Shown here piece after piece: positions 8,932 through 18,290 of a stretch of DNA of 64,000 bases (the stretch's first letter is position 1; each line of letters begins with the position of its first letter). Both the position numbers and the translations under genes were made by a program. The notes under the pieces are model-generated. The model did not search any database and was not told where the DNA came from. It worked only from the letters and a program-made list of their open reading frames with translations. The stretch lies in NCBI RefSeq assembly GCF_902859945.1, contig NZ_CADIKL010000001.1, positions 124,001 through 188,000 on the forward strand, written 5' to 3'. This stretch comes from Paraburkholderia caffeinitolerans. GTDB lineage: Bacteria; Pseudomonadota; Gammaproteobacteria; Burkholderiales; Burkholderiaceae.

Positions 8932-10503
8932 TTACGTCATCCGGCTCTTCGCGAGCGGCGGGTTCGCCGCGAAGTAGCGCGTGATGCCCTTGAGGATGGC
9001 GTTCGCCATCTTGTCGCGATAGGCGTTGTCGTTGAGCTTTTGCTCTTCCTCGGGGTTGCTGATAAAGGCCGTTTCCACGAGGATCGACGGAATATCGGGC
9101 GCCTTCAGCACCGCGAAGCCCGCCTGCTCGACCGAGCCCTTGTGCAGCTTGTTGATCGCGCCGACTTCGTTGAGCACGAAGCCGCCGTAGCGCATCGAGT
9201 CGCGAATCTGCGCCGTGGTCGACATGTCGAACAGCGCCCGGTTCACGGAAGCATCCGCCGTCTTCACGTTGATCCCCCCGATCTGGTCCGACGAGTTCTC
9301 CTTGTTCGCCATCCAGCGCGCGGCGGCGCTCGACGCGCCGTGCTCGGAAAGCGCGAACACCGACGAGCCGCGCGCGTCCGGCGTGGTGAACGCGTCGGCG
9401 TGGATCGACACGAACAGATCGGCGCCCACGCGGCGCGCTTTCTGCACGCGCACGTTCAGCGGCACGAAGAAGTCGGCGTCGCGCGTCATCATCGCGCGCA
9501 TGTTCGGCTGCGCGTCGATCTTCACGCGCAGCTTCTTTGCGATGTCGAGCGCGATGTGCTTTTCGTACGTGCCCCCACCGCCGATCGCGCCGGGATCCTC
9601 GCCGCCGTGGCCGGGGTCGATCGCCACCGTCAGCAGACGCGTGGTGCCGCCCTTGCTGGATTTCGGCGTGGTGAAACCGTAGTTGTCGGCCTGGCTGCCG
9701 CCGTCGTCGTTGTCTTGTGCGATGACGGGGGGCTTCGGCGCAGGCTTCGGCCGCGACAGGGTCGTCGCGGGCGGCACGACTGGCGGCACCGTCGGGCGCG
9801 GCGTGGCCGGCGTCGCTGGCGTGTTCGAGTCCGCATCGTTTTGCGCGTAGCGCTCGAAAAACGCGTCGCTGTTGTCGTGCGCGGGCGGGTTGTTGGGGCC
9901 CGCGAGCGTGGACGGCGGCGCGGGCGGCGCGTGGTCGCCCATTGCTTCGCGCGCGTCGAGTTGCTGCTGTTTGCGCTCGGTCTGCGCGAGCAGGTCCATG
10001 AGCGGGTCGGGCGCGACCGCCGGATAAAGGTCGAACACGAGCCGGTACTTGTACGAGCCCACCGGCTGCAGATTGAAGACCTGTGGCTTCACCGCCCCCT
10101 TGAGGTCGAACACCATGCGCACCACGTTGGGCTGATACTGGCCCACACGCACGGCCTGGATCTGCGGATCGTTCGGCGTGATCTTGGAGACGAGATTCTT
10201 GAGCGCGTCGTCGAGGTCGAGGCCGTTCAAGTCGACGACGAGCCGGTCGGGGCCTTGCAGCAATTGCTGCGAGTTCTGCAGCGGCTGATCCGACTCGATG
10301 GTGACGCGCGTGTAGTCGCGCGCGGGCCACACGCGCACGCCGATCACCGAAGTTGCCCATGCAAGACGCGGCGCCGCGACCGTGAGGCCGAGCATCAGCG
10401 TGGACGCGCCCGCTTTCAGAATCTGCCTGCGCCGCCAGTTGTGGGTGGCGGTGGCCGCGGATTCGATCGAGCGGAACGGTTTGATTAACATCTTTCTAGA
10501 CAT
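8932..10503 (-). CDS. amiC: N-acetylmuramoyl-L-alanine amidase AmiC, Tat-exported
   Basis: A periplasmic zinc amidase that cleaves the stem peptide from septal peptidoglycan during daughter-cell separation. The 523-residue protein has a twin-arginine signal (three Arg at 24-26, then a hydrophobic run ending near Ala50), an AMIN localisation domain (about 53-160), a Pro/Ala/Asp-rich linker (about 170-290) and an Amidase_3 domain beginning VAIDPGHGGEDPGA, with zinc ligands His299 and Glu314. A ribosome site AGGAAAGG precedes the ATG at 10503. The gene overlaps the end of tsaE by 19 bases, so the two are an operon and probably translationally coupled. Confidence 0.94.
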   Translation of the reverse strand: MSRKMLIKPFRSIESAATATHNWRRRQILKAGASTLMLGLTVAAPRLAWATSVIGVRVWPARDYTRVTIESDQPLQNSQQLLQGPDRLVVDLNGLDLDDALKNLVSKITPNDPQIQAVRVGQYQPNVVRMVFDLKGAVKPQVFNLQPVGSYKYRLVFDLYPAVAPDPLMDLLAQTERKQQQLDAREAMGDHAPPAPPSTLAGPNNPPAHDNSDAFFERYAQNDADSNTPATPATPRPTVPPVVPPATTLSRPKPAPKPPVIAQDNDDGGSQADNYGFTTPKSSKGGTTRLLTVAIDPGHGGEDPGAIGGGGTYEKHIALDIAKKLRVKIDAQPNMRAMMTRDADFFVPLNVRVQKARRVGADLFVSIHADAFTTPDARGSSVFALSEHGASSAAARWMANKENSSDQIGGINVKTADASVNRALFDMSTTAQIRDSMRYGGFVLNEVGAINKLHKGSVEQAGFAVLKAPDIPSILVETAFISNPEEEQKLNDNAYRDKMANAILKGITRYFAANPPLAKSRMT

Positions 10504-11036
10504 GCCTTTCCTGATGCGCTGTATGCGTACGCGGTGAGCACGCGGCCCTCACCGTACGGACCCGGTTCCAGATGGAACACGAGGTCGGGCACGCCGAGCA
10601 GGCCGCCCGCGCGTTGCGGCCATTCGACGAGACACACCGCCCCTTGCGCGAAATATTCGCGAAAGCCGGCGTCGGCCCATTCGGCCGGGTCGCTGAAACG
10701 ATAGAGATCGAAGTGATAGAGCTGGAGTTCCCCGCTCGTCGTAGTCACCGTGTAGGGCTCGACGAGGGTATAGGTCGGGCTGCGTACCCGTCCGGCGTGG
10801 CCGAGCGCGCGCAGTGCGGCGCGCACGAGCGAGGTCTTGCCCGCGCCCAGGTCGCCGAACAGCTGCACGTGCAGGCCGCTGAACTCCGCAAGGCCGGATT
10901 CTTGCGTGCGCTGGCTTTCGAACGCGTGCGCGAAGCGCGCGCCGAACGCATCGGTGGCGGCTTCATCCGCGAGTTCGAAGCGGCGCTCGAGCAGAATGGG
11001 CGCGGCAGGCAGACTCGCGTGGTCGTGTCCGGGCAT
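10485..11036 (-). CDS. tsaE: tRNA threonylcarbamoyladenosine biosynthesis protein TsaE
   Basis: The ATPase subunit that cycles the TsaB-TsaD complex during t6A synthesis on tRNA. The product (183 residues from the ATG at 11036, 189 from 11054) has the P-loop GAGKTS, the RSPTYTLVEPY segment, the YHFDLYRF motif and the VEWPQRAG segment of the family. I choose 11036 because a GGA lies nine bases upstream; the 11054 start has only a cramped GAGA. The start codon is only 35 bp from the divergent start of queG. Overlap with amiC is conserved in this lineage. Confidence 0.93.
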   Translation of the reverse strand: MPGHDHASLPAAPILLERRFELADEAATDAFGARFAHAFESQRTQESGLAEFSGLHVQLFGDLGAGKTSLVRAALRALGHAGRVRSPTYTLVEPYTVTTTSGELQLYHFDLYRFSDPAEWADAGFREYFAQGAVCLVEWPQRAGGLLGVPDLVFHLEPGPYGEGRVLTAYAYSASGKACLERC

Positions 11037-11071
11037 GTTGGGTGTTCCGGGCATTCTCGTAAAATAGCGTA

Positions 11072-12448
11072 ATGAAACCCTCGCATTCCCCTTCGAACCC
11101 GATGCACGACGGAACGCACAAAACGCACGAAGTGCACGATTTGGTCGATGCGCGCATGCCGGTCGAGACGCCGGTGAATTCGCCCGCGCCGTTGGCTGCT
11201 CAGTCGGCTGCACCGGGCGTTGCCATGTCGGGCGCCGGCGGGTTAGTGCCGCGCGTTGAGGCTGCGCCGCTCGATGAAGCGGCGCTGGCCGCGCTCGCGA
11301 CACGCATCCGCGCATGGGGACGCGAGCTGGGGTTCGGTGCGATCGGCATCAGCGACACCGATCTATCTCATGCCGAGGCGGGCCTTGCTGCGTGGCTCGA
11401 AGCAGGCTGCCATGGCGAGATGGATTATATGGCCAAACATGGGATGAAACGCGCGAGGCCCGCAGAGCTTGTGGCCGGTACGCGACGCGTCATCACTGCG
11501 CGCATGGCCTATTTGCCTGCTGCAACGCTCGCCGACAAAACGCTTTCGAAAGACTGGCGACAGCACGAACGCGCGCGTCTGGACGACCCGCACGCGGCCG
11601 TAGTGTCGATCTACGCGCGCGGCCGCGACTATCACAAGGTGCTGCGCGCGCGGCTGCAGCAGCTGGCCGAGCGCATCGAGGCCGAGATCGGCGCGTTTGG
11701 CTATCGCGTGTTCACCGATTCGGCGCCGGTGCTCGAAGTCGAGCTTGCGCAGAAAGCCGGCATCGGCTGGCGCGGCAAGCACACCTTGCTGCTGCAGCGC
11801 GATGCGGGCTCGCTGTTCTTTCTCGGCGAAATTTACGTGGACGTGCCGTTGCCCACCGATGCCGACGATGCACAGAACATGCAGGAGCCGCGGGACCGCC
11901 CCTCGCGAGCGCCTGAGCAGCCCGGCGCGCATTGCGGCAGTTGCACGCGCTGCATCGGCGCATGCCCGACGGGGGCGATCGTCGGGCCGTACCGCGTCGA
12001 CGCGCGGCGCTGCATTTCCTATCTGACGATCGAATTGAAGGGCAGCATTCCCCTGGAATTGCGCGAGCTGATCGGCAATCGTGTCTATGGCTGCGACGAC
12101 TGTCAGCTCGTGTGCCCGTGGAACAAGTTCGCACAAGCCGCGCCAGTCGCGGATTTCGATGTGCGCCACGGGCTCGACCGCGCGAGTCTCGTCGAGCTGT
12201 TCGGCTGGAGCGCCGAGCAGTTCGACGAGCGCATGCAGGGCAGCGCGATCCGTCGCATCGGCCATGAGGCATGGCTGCGCAATATTGCGGTGGCGATGGG
12301 TAACGCGCTGCGCGCGACGTGTGATGGTCACGACGGGCAGGATCGGCAGGAAGGCCGGGCGGCGATCGTGGCGGCGTTGCGCGCGCGCGAGCACGATGCG
12401 TCGGCGCTCGTGCGCGAGCATGTGCAATGGGCGCTGGAAGCGGCTTAG
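11072..12448 (+). CDS. queG: Epoxyqueuosine reductase QueG
   Basis: A cobalamin- and 4Fe-4S-dependent reductase that performs the last step of queuosine synthesis on tRNAs with GUN anticodons. The two ferredoxin-like cluster motifs are clear: CGSCTRCIGACPTGA and, further on, CDDCQLVCPWN. The first 70 or so residues are low complexity and not part of the family; the conserved sequence begins near LATRIRAWGRELGFG. Internal ATGs at 11102, 11155 and 11225 are possible true starts, none with a good ribosome site. A TAAAAT hexamer at 11060-11065 would place transcription start at about the first ATG, so a leaderless mRNA is possible. Confidence 0.92.
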   Translation: MKPSHSPSNPMHDGTHKTHEVHDLVDARMPVETPVNSPAPLAAQSAAPGVAMSGAGGLVPRVEAAPLDEAALAALATRIRAWGRELGFGAIGISDTDLSHAEAGLAAWLEAGCHGEMDYMAKHGMKRARPAELVAGTRRVITARMAYLPAATLADKTLSKDWRQHERARLDDPHAAVVSIYARGRDYHKVLRARLQQLAERIEAEIGAFGYRVFTDSAPVLEVELAQKAGIGWRGKHTLLLQRDAGSLFFLGEIYVDVPLPTDADDAQNMQEPRDRPSRAPEQPGAHCGSCTRCIGACPTGAIVGPYRVDARRCISYLTIELKGSIPLELRELIGNRVYGCDDCQLVCPWNKFAQAAPVADFDVRHGLDRASLVELFGWSAEQFDERMQGSAIRRIGHEAWLRNIAVAMGNALRATCDGHDGQDRQEGRAAIVAALRAREHDASALVREHVQWALEAA

Positions 12449-12498
12449 ACTGGCGCGTGCATTCAGCTGGCACGGGATTGAGGTAAGGAGAAGACGCG

Positions 12499-12972
12499 AT
12501 GTTCAACGCAGTAATCGAAGCGCCGTTCGGCAAGGTCGGCATTCGCACCGGCGATGGCGCGGTGCGCGAGATCGTCTATCTGCCCGAGTCCACGCGTGCG
12601 TTCGCGCCCGACTGCCCGCTCGCCGAGCGCGCGGTCGCGCAGATCACGCGCTATTTCGCGAGCGCGCAAGTGGACTTCGACTTGCCGCTCGCGCCGCTCG
12701 GCACGGCGTTTCAGCGCCGCGTCTGGGACGGCATTTGCGCGATCGGCGCGGGCGAGGTGCTCACTTACGGCACGCTTGCGAAGCGCATCGGCAGCATCAG
12801 CGCGCGTGCGGTGGGGCAGGCGTGCGGCTCGAATCCTTTTCCAATCGTGATTCCGTGCCATCGCGTGGTCTCGGCGAGTGGCATCGGCGGCTTCGCGCAT
12901 CATGGCGGTGACGGCTTCTTTCGCGACGTGAAGCGCTGGCTGCTCACCCATGAAGGCGTCAGCATCCGATGA
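12499..12972 (+). CDS. ogt: Methylated-DNA-[protein]-cysteine S-methyltransferase (Ogt/AGT)
   Basis: A suicide repair protein that takes the alkyl group from O6-alkylguanine onto its own cysteine. The 157-residue protein has the active site IPCHRVV with Cys120 and the preceding helix-turn-helix GTAFQRRVWDGI. The ATG at 12499 follows GTAAGGAGAAGAC, a strong ribosome site. Its stop overlaps the xerD start by four bases (ATGA), so xerD is coupled to it. Confidence 0.94.
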   Translation: MFNAVIEAPFGKVGIRTGDGAVREIVYLPESTRAFAPDCPLAERAVAQITRYFASAQVDFDLPLAPLGTAFQRRVWDGICAIGAGEVLTYGTLAKRIGSISARAVGQACGSNPFPIVIPCHRVVSASGIGGFAHHGGDGFFRDVKRWLLTHEGVSIR

Positions 12973-13916
12973 CCGGCGCGCAAGAAGCCGAAGCCTTCGC
13001 GCTTGCGCCAGCCTCCGCGCAGGCGCTTTCTACGAGCCTGCTCGCCATCGATACCTTCTGCGACGCCATGTGGCTCGAGCACGGTCTCTCGCGCAACACG
13101 CTCGACGCGTACCGGCGCGATCTGCGTCTCTTTGCCGAGTGGCTCGCGCACGCGCGCTCGCATGGTCTCGACACGGTGCGCGAGGACGATCTGCTCGCCT
13201 ACAGCGCGCGCCGCAAGGACGACAAATCGACCTCGGCGAACCGGCGTCTTTCGGTATTCCGGCGCTACTACGGCTGGGCGCTGCGCGAGCGGCGCGTGAG
13301 CGCGGACCCGACCGTGCGCGTGCGCTCGGCGAAACAGGCGCCGCGTTTTCCATCGACGCTCACCGAGGCGCAGGTCGAAGCGCTCCTGAACGCGCCCGAC
13401 GTGGCCACGCCGCTCGGCCTGCGCGACCGCACGATGCTCGAGTTGATGTACGCGAGCGGCCTGCGCGTGACCGAGCTCGTCACGCTCAAGACCGTCGAGG
13501 TGGGCCTGAACGAAGGCGTCGTGCGCGTGCTCGGCAAGGGCTCGAAGGAGCGCCTGATTCCGTTCGGCGAAGAGGCCTCGGCCTGGATCACCCGTTATTT
13601 GCGCGAGGCGCGGCCCGCGCTGCTCGGCGCGCGCCCGGCCGATGCGCTGTTCGTCACCGCGCGCGCCGAGGGCATGACGCGCCAGCAATTCTGGAACATC
13701 ATCAAGCGCCACGCGCTCAACGCGGGCGTGCACGCGCCGCTTTCGCCGCACACGCTGCGCCATGCGTTCGCCACGCATCTGCTCAATCACGGCGCGGACC
13801 TGCGCGTGGTGCAACTGTTGCTCGGCCATAGCGACATCTCCACGACGCAAATCTATACGCACGTCGCGCGCGAGCGCTTGCGGCAACTGCACGAAATACA
13901 TCATCCGCGCGGCTAG
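12969..13916 (+). CDS. xerD: Site-specific tyrosine recombinase XerD
   Basis: With XerC it resolves chromosome dimers at dif under control of FtsK. The 315-residue protein has an N-terminal SAM-like DNA-binding domain and the complete catalytic set: Arg166, Lys190, His261, Arg264, His287 and nucleophile Tyr296. Spacing between these residues is that of XerD rather than a phage integrase, and no attachment site or phage gene is near. It starts inside the stop codon of ogt. Confidence 0.95.
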   Translation: MTGAQEAEAFALAPASAQALSTSLLAIDTFCDAMWLEHGLSRNTLDAYRRDLRLFAEWLAHARSHGLDTVREDDLLAYSARRKDDKSTSANRRLSVFRRYYGWALRERRVSADPTVRVRSAKQAPRFPSTLTEAQVEALLNAPDVATPLGLRDRTMLELMYASGLRVTELVTLKTVEVGLNEGVVRVLGKGSKERLIPFGEEASAWITRYLREARPALLGARPADALFVTARAEGMTRQQFWNIIKRHALNAGVHAPLSPHTLRHAFATHLLNHGADLRVVQLLLGHSDISTTQIYTHVARERLRQLHEIHHPRG

Positions 13917-13978
13917 GGTGAACGGGTGCAGGCATGCCACGGCAGCGCCGGGCGCCGTTGCCCATTAAAATGCGCGCC

Positions 13979-14470
13979 ATGAGCAAATCGAAACACGTCT
14001 CCGAAACGCCCGCCACGCAGATGCTGCGCCGCGCGGGCGTCGCGTTCGGCGAGCATCCCTACGAGTACGTCGAGCACGGCGGCACGGGCGAATCCGCGCG
14101 CCAGCTCGGCGTGGATGAGCATCGCGTCGTCAAGACGCTCGTGATGGAGGACGAGCACGCGAAGCCGCTGATCGTCCTCATGCACGGCGACCGCAAGGTC
14201 TCCACCAAGAATCTCGCCCGGCAGATCGGCGCCAAGCGCGTCGAGCCCTGCAAGCCTGAAGTCGCGAATCGCCACTCGGGTTACCTGGTGGGTGGCACCT
14301 CGCCGTTCGGCACGAAGAAGACGATGCCCGTGTACGTCGAATCGAGCATTCTCGAACTCGACCAGATCTGGCTCAACGGCGGCAGGCGCGGCTATCTCGT
14401 GAGCCTCGCGCCCGCGGTGCTCACGACGCTGCTGGGGGCAAAACCGGTGCAGTGCGCCAGTGTTGAGTGA
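13979..14470 (+). CDS. ybaK: Cys-tRNA(Pro) deacylase YbaK/EbsC
   Basis: A free-standing trans-editing enzyme that hydrolyses cysteine mischarged on tRNA(Pro). The 163-residue product has the family segments VVKTLVMED, HGDRKVSTKNLARQIG and the glycine-rich VGGTSPFGTKK loop. The ATG at 13979 (MSKSKHVSETPA) is preferred to an in-frame ATG 45 bases earlier. It lies 62 bases after xerD on the same strand and is probably part of the same transcription unit. Confidence 0.94.
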   Translation: MSKSKHVSETPATQMLRRAGVAFGEHPYEYVEHGGTGESARQLGVDEHRVVKTLVMEDEHAKPLIVLMHGDRKVSTKNLARQIGAKRVEPCKPEVANRHSGYLVGGTSPFGTKKTMPVYVESSILELDQIWLNGGRRGYLVSLAPAVLTTLLGAKPVQCASVE

Positions 14471-14641
14471 TGTCTGGGTCGGTGCCTGGGTGCGTGCAGT
14501 CCGCTCCCCGCCTTCCCTGATTGCCCTGGGATGGCGGCAAGAGCCGCCCGCGCTTCGGTAGAATGAGCGTCTTCGCGCGCCCATCCCTGCTGATCCGCAC
14601 TGGGCCGCCACGCTTTGTTTTTCTTCCTTCGGGTTTCGTGC

Positions 14642-15262
14642 ATGTACAACCTGTTTGTCGCCGTTGCTGCCTATCTGATCGGCTCGATTTCGTTTGCCGT
14701 GGTCGTGAGCGCCGTCATGGGCCTCGACGACCCGCGTTCCTATGGCTCCGGCAACCCGGGCGCGACCAACGTGCTGCGCAGCGGCAACAAGAAGGCCGCC
14801 ATCCTCACGCTGATCGGCGATGCGTTCAAGGGCTGGCTCGCGGTCTGGCTCACGATGCGCTTCGGGCCGCGTTTCGGTCTGGGCGAGACGGCCGTCGCCT
14901 TGTCGGTCATTGCCGTGTTCCTCGGCCACCTTTATCCGGTGTTCTTCCGCTTCCAGGGCGGCAAGGGCGTGGCGACCGCAGCGGGCGTGCTGCTCGCCGT
15001 GAGCCCGGTGCTGGGCGGCGCCACGCTGCTCACCTGGTTGATCGTCGCGTTCTTCACGCGCTATTCGTCGCTGGCGGCGCTCGCGGCCGCCGTGTTCGCG
15101 CCGTTCTTTTGCGTGCTCATGTTCGGCATGCACGTGATGGCGCTCGCGATTCTCGCGATGAGTGTGCTGCTGTTCTGGCGCCATCGGGCCAATATCTCGA
15201 AGCTCATGAACGGCACCGAGAGCCGTATCGGCGACAAGAAGAAGGCCGCTGCCAGCCAATAA
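14642..15262 (+). CDS. plsY: Glycerol-3-phosphate acyltransferase PlsY
   Basis: An integral inner-membrane enzyme that transfers an acyl group from acyl-phosphate to glycerol 3-phosphate, the first step of phospholipid synthesis. The 206-residue protein shows the three PlsY active-site motifs: [26 protein letters not shown] and the last near FWRHRANI. Length and five to seven hydrophobic segments fit the family. The start [11 protein letters not shown] at 14642 is chosen over an in-frame upstream start that would add nine residues. Confidence 0.96.
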   Translation: MYNLFVAVAAYLIGSISFAVVVSAVMGLDDPRSYGSGNPGATNVLRSGNKKAAILTLIGDAFKGWLAVWLTMRFGPRFGLGETAVALSVIAVFLGHLYPVFFRFQGGKGVATAAGVLLAVSPVLGGATLLTWLIVAFFTRYSSLAALAAAVFAPFFCVLMFGMHVMALAILAMSVLLFWRHRANISKLMNGTESRIGDKKKAAASQ

Positions 15263-15423
15263 GTCGGGGAGGGGCCGCGTCGTTGTGCTCGCGCCCCGAT
15301 AAACCGGACTCAAGTCCTTCGCGCTGGACGCCGTAAACGCGTGGATCATCGGCTCTTGCCACCGGTATCGCAGATCGATACCGCAACTTGATTCACTCAT
15401 CTCCATACGGCGCCTTTCGTTCT

Positions 15424-17223
15424 ATGTTCACCACCATTCGGGCGCGCATCGTCGCGCTATGCGTCGTTATCGTCGTCGTCGCGCTGGCAGCCAACACGGC
15501 GCTCAACTACGTCGTTGCCAACTCCCACAACCAGGATTCGATCGACGCCATGCTCACGGCCGTCGAGGACAGCCACGCCCAAGGCATCGACGAATGGGTC
15601 GCGGGCCATGCGCGCATGGTCGATTCCCTGCAGGACGCCGTGCTGCAACCCGATCCCGTGCCCATGCTCAAGCAGGTCGCCGCGGCCGGCGGTTTCATGG
15701 ACGTCTATGTGGGCTACCCCGACAAGAGCGCGAAGTTCGCCGACAACGCCGGCATTCCCGCCGACTACGATCCGACCGGCCGGCCCTGGTACCAGCAAGC
15801 GGTGGCGGCGGGCAAGGGCGTGGTGACCCCGCCGTACGTGGATGCGGCCACGGGCAAGCTCGTGGTGTCGTTCGCGCAGCCCGTGATCCGCGAGGGCGTT
15901 GTGAAGGCCGTCGTTTCGGGCGACGTCGTCATGGACAGCGTGATCGCCAACGTGCGCGCGATTCATCCGACGCCTGCGAGCTTCGGCATGCTGATCGACG
16001 GCGCCGGCCAGATCGTCGCGCACAACGACCCGAAGCTCACGCTCAAGCCTGTTACCGACATCGCGCCCGCGCTCACGGGCGACAAGCTGGCCGCGCTGTT
16101 CGCGGCTCGCGTGCCGCTCGCGGTCGAGGTGGGCGGCGACGTCCGGTTGATGCGCGCGCAGCCGATCGCGGGCACGGACTGGCGCGTGGTGGTCGCACTC
16201 GACCGCGCGGACGCCACGGCCGGCATGCGCTCGCTCCTCACGGCCTCGCTCGCCGCGCTGGTGGTGATCGCGGTGGCGGCGGCGCTGGTGGTTGGCGCGG
16301 TGACGGCGGTGTCGTTTCAGCGCCTCTCGCGCGTGCGCGATGCGATGGACGCCATCGGCAAGGGCGAGGGCGATCTCACGCAGCGCCTGCCCGCGGCGGG
16401 CAACGACGAAGTCGCGCAGATCGCGCGCGCGTTCAACGCGTTCATGGACAAACTGCGCGACGTGATGCGCCAGATCCGTGATGCGAGCGAATCGGTGCGC
16501 ACCGCGAGCGACGAGATCGCCGCGGGCAACGTCGATCTCTCGGGCCGCACCGAATCGGCGGCGGCGAGCCTCGAGCAAACGGCGGCCTCGATGGAGCAGA
16601 TCACGGCGACGGTGGCGCAGTCCGCCAACGCGGCGCAGCAGGCGGACGTGACGGCGTCGTCGGCCTCGGCGGTGGCCTCGCGCGGCGGCGCGGTGATTTC
16701 GGACGTGGTCGACACGATGGGCGCGATCGAGCACGCCTCGGTGAAGATTGCCGACATCATCGGCGTGATCGACGGCATTGCGTTTCAAACCAACATTCTC
16801 GCGCTGAACGCGGCGGTGGAGGCGGCGCGCGCCGGCGAGCAGGGGCGCGGCTTTGCGGTGGTGGCGGGCGAGGTGCGCAGTCTCGCGCAGCGCAGCGCGC
16901 AGGCCGCGCGCGAGATCAAGGCTCTGATCGAGTCGACGGTGACGAGCGTGAATTCGGGCTCGCAACTCGTGCGCCGCGCTGGCGAGACGATGGACGAGAT
17001 CGTCGCGAACGTGTCGAACGTGACCACCATCATTTCCGAGGTGACCCAGGCGGCCGGCGAGCAGACGCGGGGCATCCAGGAGGTGAACCGCGCGGTGAGC
17101 CAGCTTGACGAGATGGTCCAGCAGAATGCGGCGCTCGTCGAGCAGTCGACGGCTGCCGCCGCTGCGCTGCGCGGGCAGGCCGCGAACCTCGCGCAGACGG
17201 TGGGGCAGTTCAGGCTCGAATGA
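15424..17223 (+). CDS. Methyl-accepting chemotaxis protein with dCache sensor
   Basis: A transmembrane chemoreceptor of 599 residues. It has a first TM segment (about 8-30), a periplasmic double-Cache (PDC) sensor domain containing the typical [11 protein letters not shown] motif, a second TM near 275-300, a HAMP domain (GDLTQRLPA) and a cytoplasmic signalling coiled coil with the highly conserved hairpin tip around [13 protein letters not shown]. Methylation-helix sequences flank the tip. There is no C-terminal pentapeptide tether (ends QFRLE), so methylation by CheR would be assisted by other receptors. A TTG at 15388 would add twelve residues; the ATG at 15424 is taken. The ligand is not predictable. 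Confidence 0.93.
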   Translation: MFTTIRARIVALCVVIVVVALAANTALNYVVANSHNQDSIDAMLTAVEDSHAQGIDEWVAGHARMVDSLQDAVLQPDPVPMLKQVAAAGGFMDVYVGYPDKSAKFADNAGIPADYDPTGRPWYQQAVAAGKGVVTPPYVDAATGKLVVSFAQPVIREGVVKAVVSGDVVMDSVIANVRAIHPTPASFGMLIDGAGQIVAHNDPKLTLKPVTDIAPALTGDKLAALFAARVPLAVEVGGDVRLMRAQPIAGTDWRVVVALDRADATAGMRSLLTASLAALVVIAVAAALVVGAVTAVSFQRLSRVRDAMDAIGKGEGDLTQRLPAAGNDEVAQIARAFNAFMDKLRDVMRQIRDASESVRTASDEIAAGNVDLSGRTESAAASLEQTAASMEQITATVAQSANAAQQADVTASSASAVASRGGAVISDVVDTMGAIEHASVKIADIIGVIDGIAFQTNILALNAAVEAARAGEQGRGFAVVAGEVRSLAQRSAQAAREIKALIESTVTSVNSGSQLVRRAGETMDEIVANVSNVTTIISEVTQAAGEQTRGIQEVNRAVSQLDEMVQQNAALVEQSTAAAAALRGQAANLAQTVGQFRLE

Positions 17224-17536
17224 GCCCGCCGCGAATCGCGGGAGGGTGCGCGAGAGAACGGCAGGAATGGGACGGCGCTACGGCGCCGTTTTTTTTCGCC
17301 TGCGCGTTGATGCTTGCCGCGCGCCGGTTTCGCGAGGGGCTGCGATTGGGCCTATGCCGATTGGCCGAGATTACACGCGAGAGCATGCCCCTTATGCTTG
17401 CTCGGGTCATTGCCTGCCAACTCGGCCTCGGATATCGGCTCGAATCCGGCGCACGCTTGATCCAGTGCAAACGATTACGTGTCCCGCACGGTTGCGGGGC
17501 GTTCAAAAAACCCAACGTTAGGTTATTCTCGGAGCC
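17224..17536. other. Intergenic stretch between chemoreceptor and DUF4160 gene
   Basis: Apart from the terminator at 17272-17296 it holds a short hairpin (CCCGCA / TGCGGG at 17483-17488 and 17493-17498) shortly before a more AT-rich 40 bp that probably contains the promoter of the next gene. Open frames that cross it in both orientations lack any recognisable protein. Confidence 0.5.
17272..17296 (+). terminator. Rho-independent terminator after the chemoreceptor
   Basis: A 7-bp perfect stem ACGGCGC / GCGCCGT (17272-17278 with 17283-17289) with a UACG-type tetraloop is followed by a run of eight T. It ends the chemoreceptor transcript 49 bases after its stop codon. Confidence 0.9.
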
Positions 17537-17917
17537 ATGCCCACAGTCCTTCGCGTACCCGGCGCCCGTGTGGTCATCTTTCCCAACGACCATTCGCCCG
17601 CGCATGTTCATTTGGTGAGCCCGCAGGGCTCGTGTGTCTTCAACCTCAACTGCCCAGGCGGCCCGCTGGTGTTGCGTGAGCGCTTCGTGCTCGCGCATCA
17701 TGAGGTCGCGCGCCTTGCTGGCGCGATCGAACCGCAAATCGGGCGCTTGTGCAGGGAATGGCAAAGCATCGCAGCATGGAGAGTGCAAACATGGTCGACA
17801 TCAGCCACGAGCAGTTCGCAGCCGCGACCCGGGCGGCACAGGAAAGTCCGGTCGCGGTTGCCGTGCGGTACAGCCGCACGCATCGCAAGCTCGAGGTCGC
17901 GTTCGCGAACGGCGTGA
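17537..17917 (+). CDS. DUF4160 domain protein, reading into the next gene
   Basis: The first 78 or so residues (MPTVLRVPGARVVIFPNDHS, then PAHVHL and LAGAIEPQIGRLCREWQSI) are a clear DUF4160 domain. Such proteins are normally about 80-90 residues and usually sit next to a DUF2442 gene, as here. This frame does not stop where the family normally does. It continues for about 48 residues of Arg/Ser-rich sequence out of frame over the start of the next gene (overlap 17791-17917). A small frameshift or loss of the original stop is a likely explanation. A GGAG is only two bases from the ATG. Function unknown; a toxin-antitoxin role for the pair has been suspected but is unproven. Confidence 0.7.
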   Translation: MPTVLRVPGARVVIFPNDHSPAHVHLVSPQGSCVFNLNCPGGPLVLRERFVLAHHEVARLAGAIEPQIGRLCREWQSIAAWRVQTWSTSATSSSQPRPGRHRKVRSRLPCGTAARIASSRSRSRTA

Positions 17918-18225
17918 GCATTGCGGTGCCTATCGGACTCATTCAGGACTTCCAGATGCTCGAAACGCCGCCCACGGCCGCGCAGCTTGCGGAGGTCGAG
18001 ATTTGGGGCGGCGGGCAGTCTGTCTACTTTCCCCGGCTCGATCTGCTGGTCTGGGCGCCGGGGCTGCTGCAAGGCGTCTATGGGTCGAAGGCGTGGATGC
18101 GCGAGCTCGCGCGCGGCATGGGGTCAGTCACGTCGCCGGCCAAGGCCGCCGCGGCACGCGCGAACGGGCGCAAGGGCGGGCGGCCCCGCAAGAAGCCGCC
18201 TGCCTTGTGCGCGCAGGAGGCCTGA
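17791..18225 (+). CDS. DUF2442 domain protein with AT-hook-like tail
   Basis: A 144-residue protein. Residues about 25-95 form a DUF2442 domain (KLEVAFANGVSIAVPIG, then LAEVEIWGGGQSVYFP). A basic C-terminal tail follows, rich in Ala, Gly, Arg and Lys, ending in the GGRPRKKPP motif that resembles a DNA-binding AT-hook. A GGAGAG eight bases upstream selects the ATG at 17791. The domain plus tail is what would be expected of an autoregulating DNA-binding partner to DUF4160, but that is inference. Confidence 0.75.
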   Translation: MVDISHEQFAAATRAAQESPVAVAVRYSRTHRKLEVAFANGVSIAVPIGLIQDFQMLETPPTAAQLAEVEIWGGGQSVYFPRLDLLVWAPGLLQGVYGSKAWMRELARGMGSVTSPAKAAAARANGRKGGRPRKKPPALCAQEA

Positions 18226-18290
18226 CTGGAGTGGTGCGGATGCGTTCCTCGAACTCAAACGCGCACCCGAGGGAAACGGAGGTAGCCATC

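Noticed and set aside
12969..13916. XerD as a phage or island integrase
   Set aside because: Residue spacing is that of housekeeping XerD, it is coupled to ogt, and there is no tRNA, attachment repeat or phage gene nearby.
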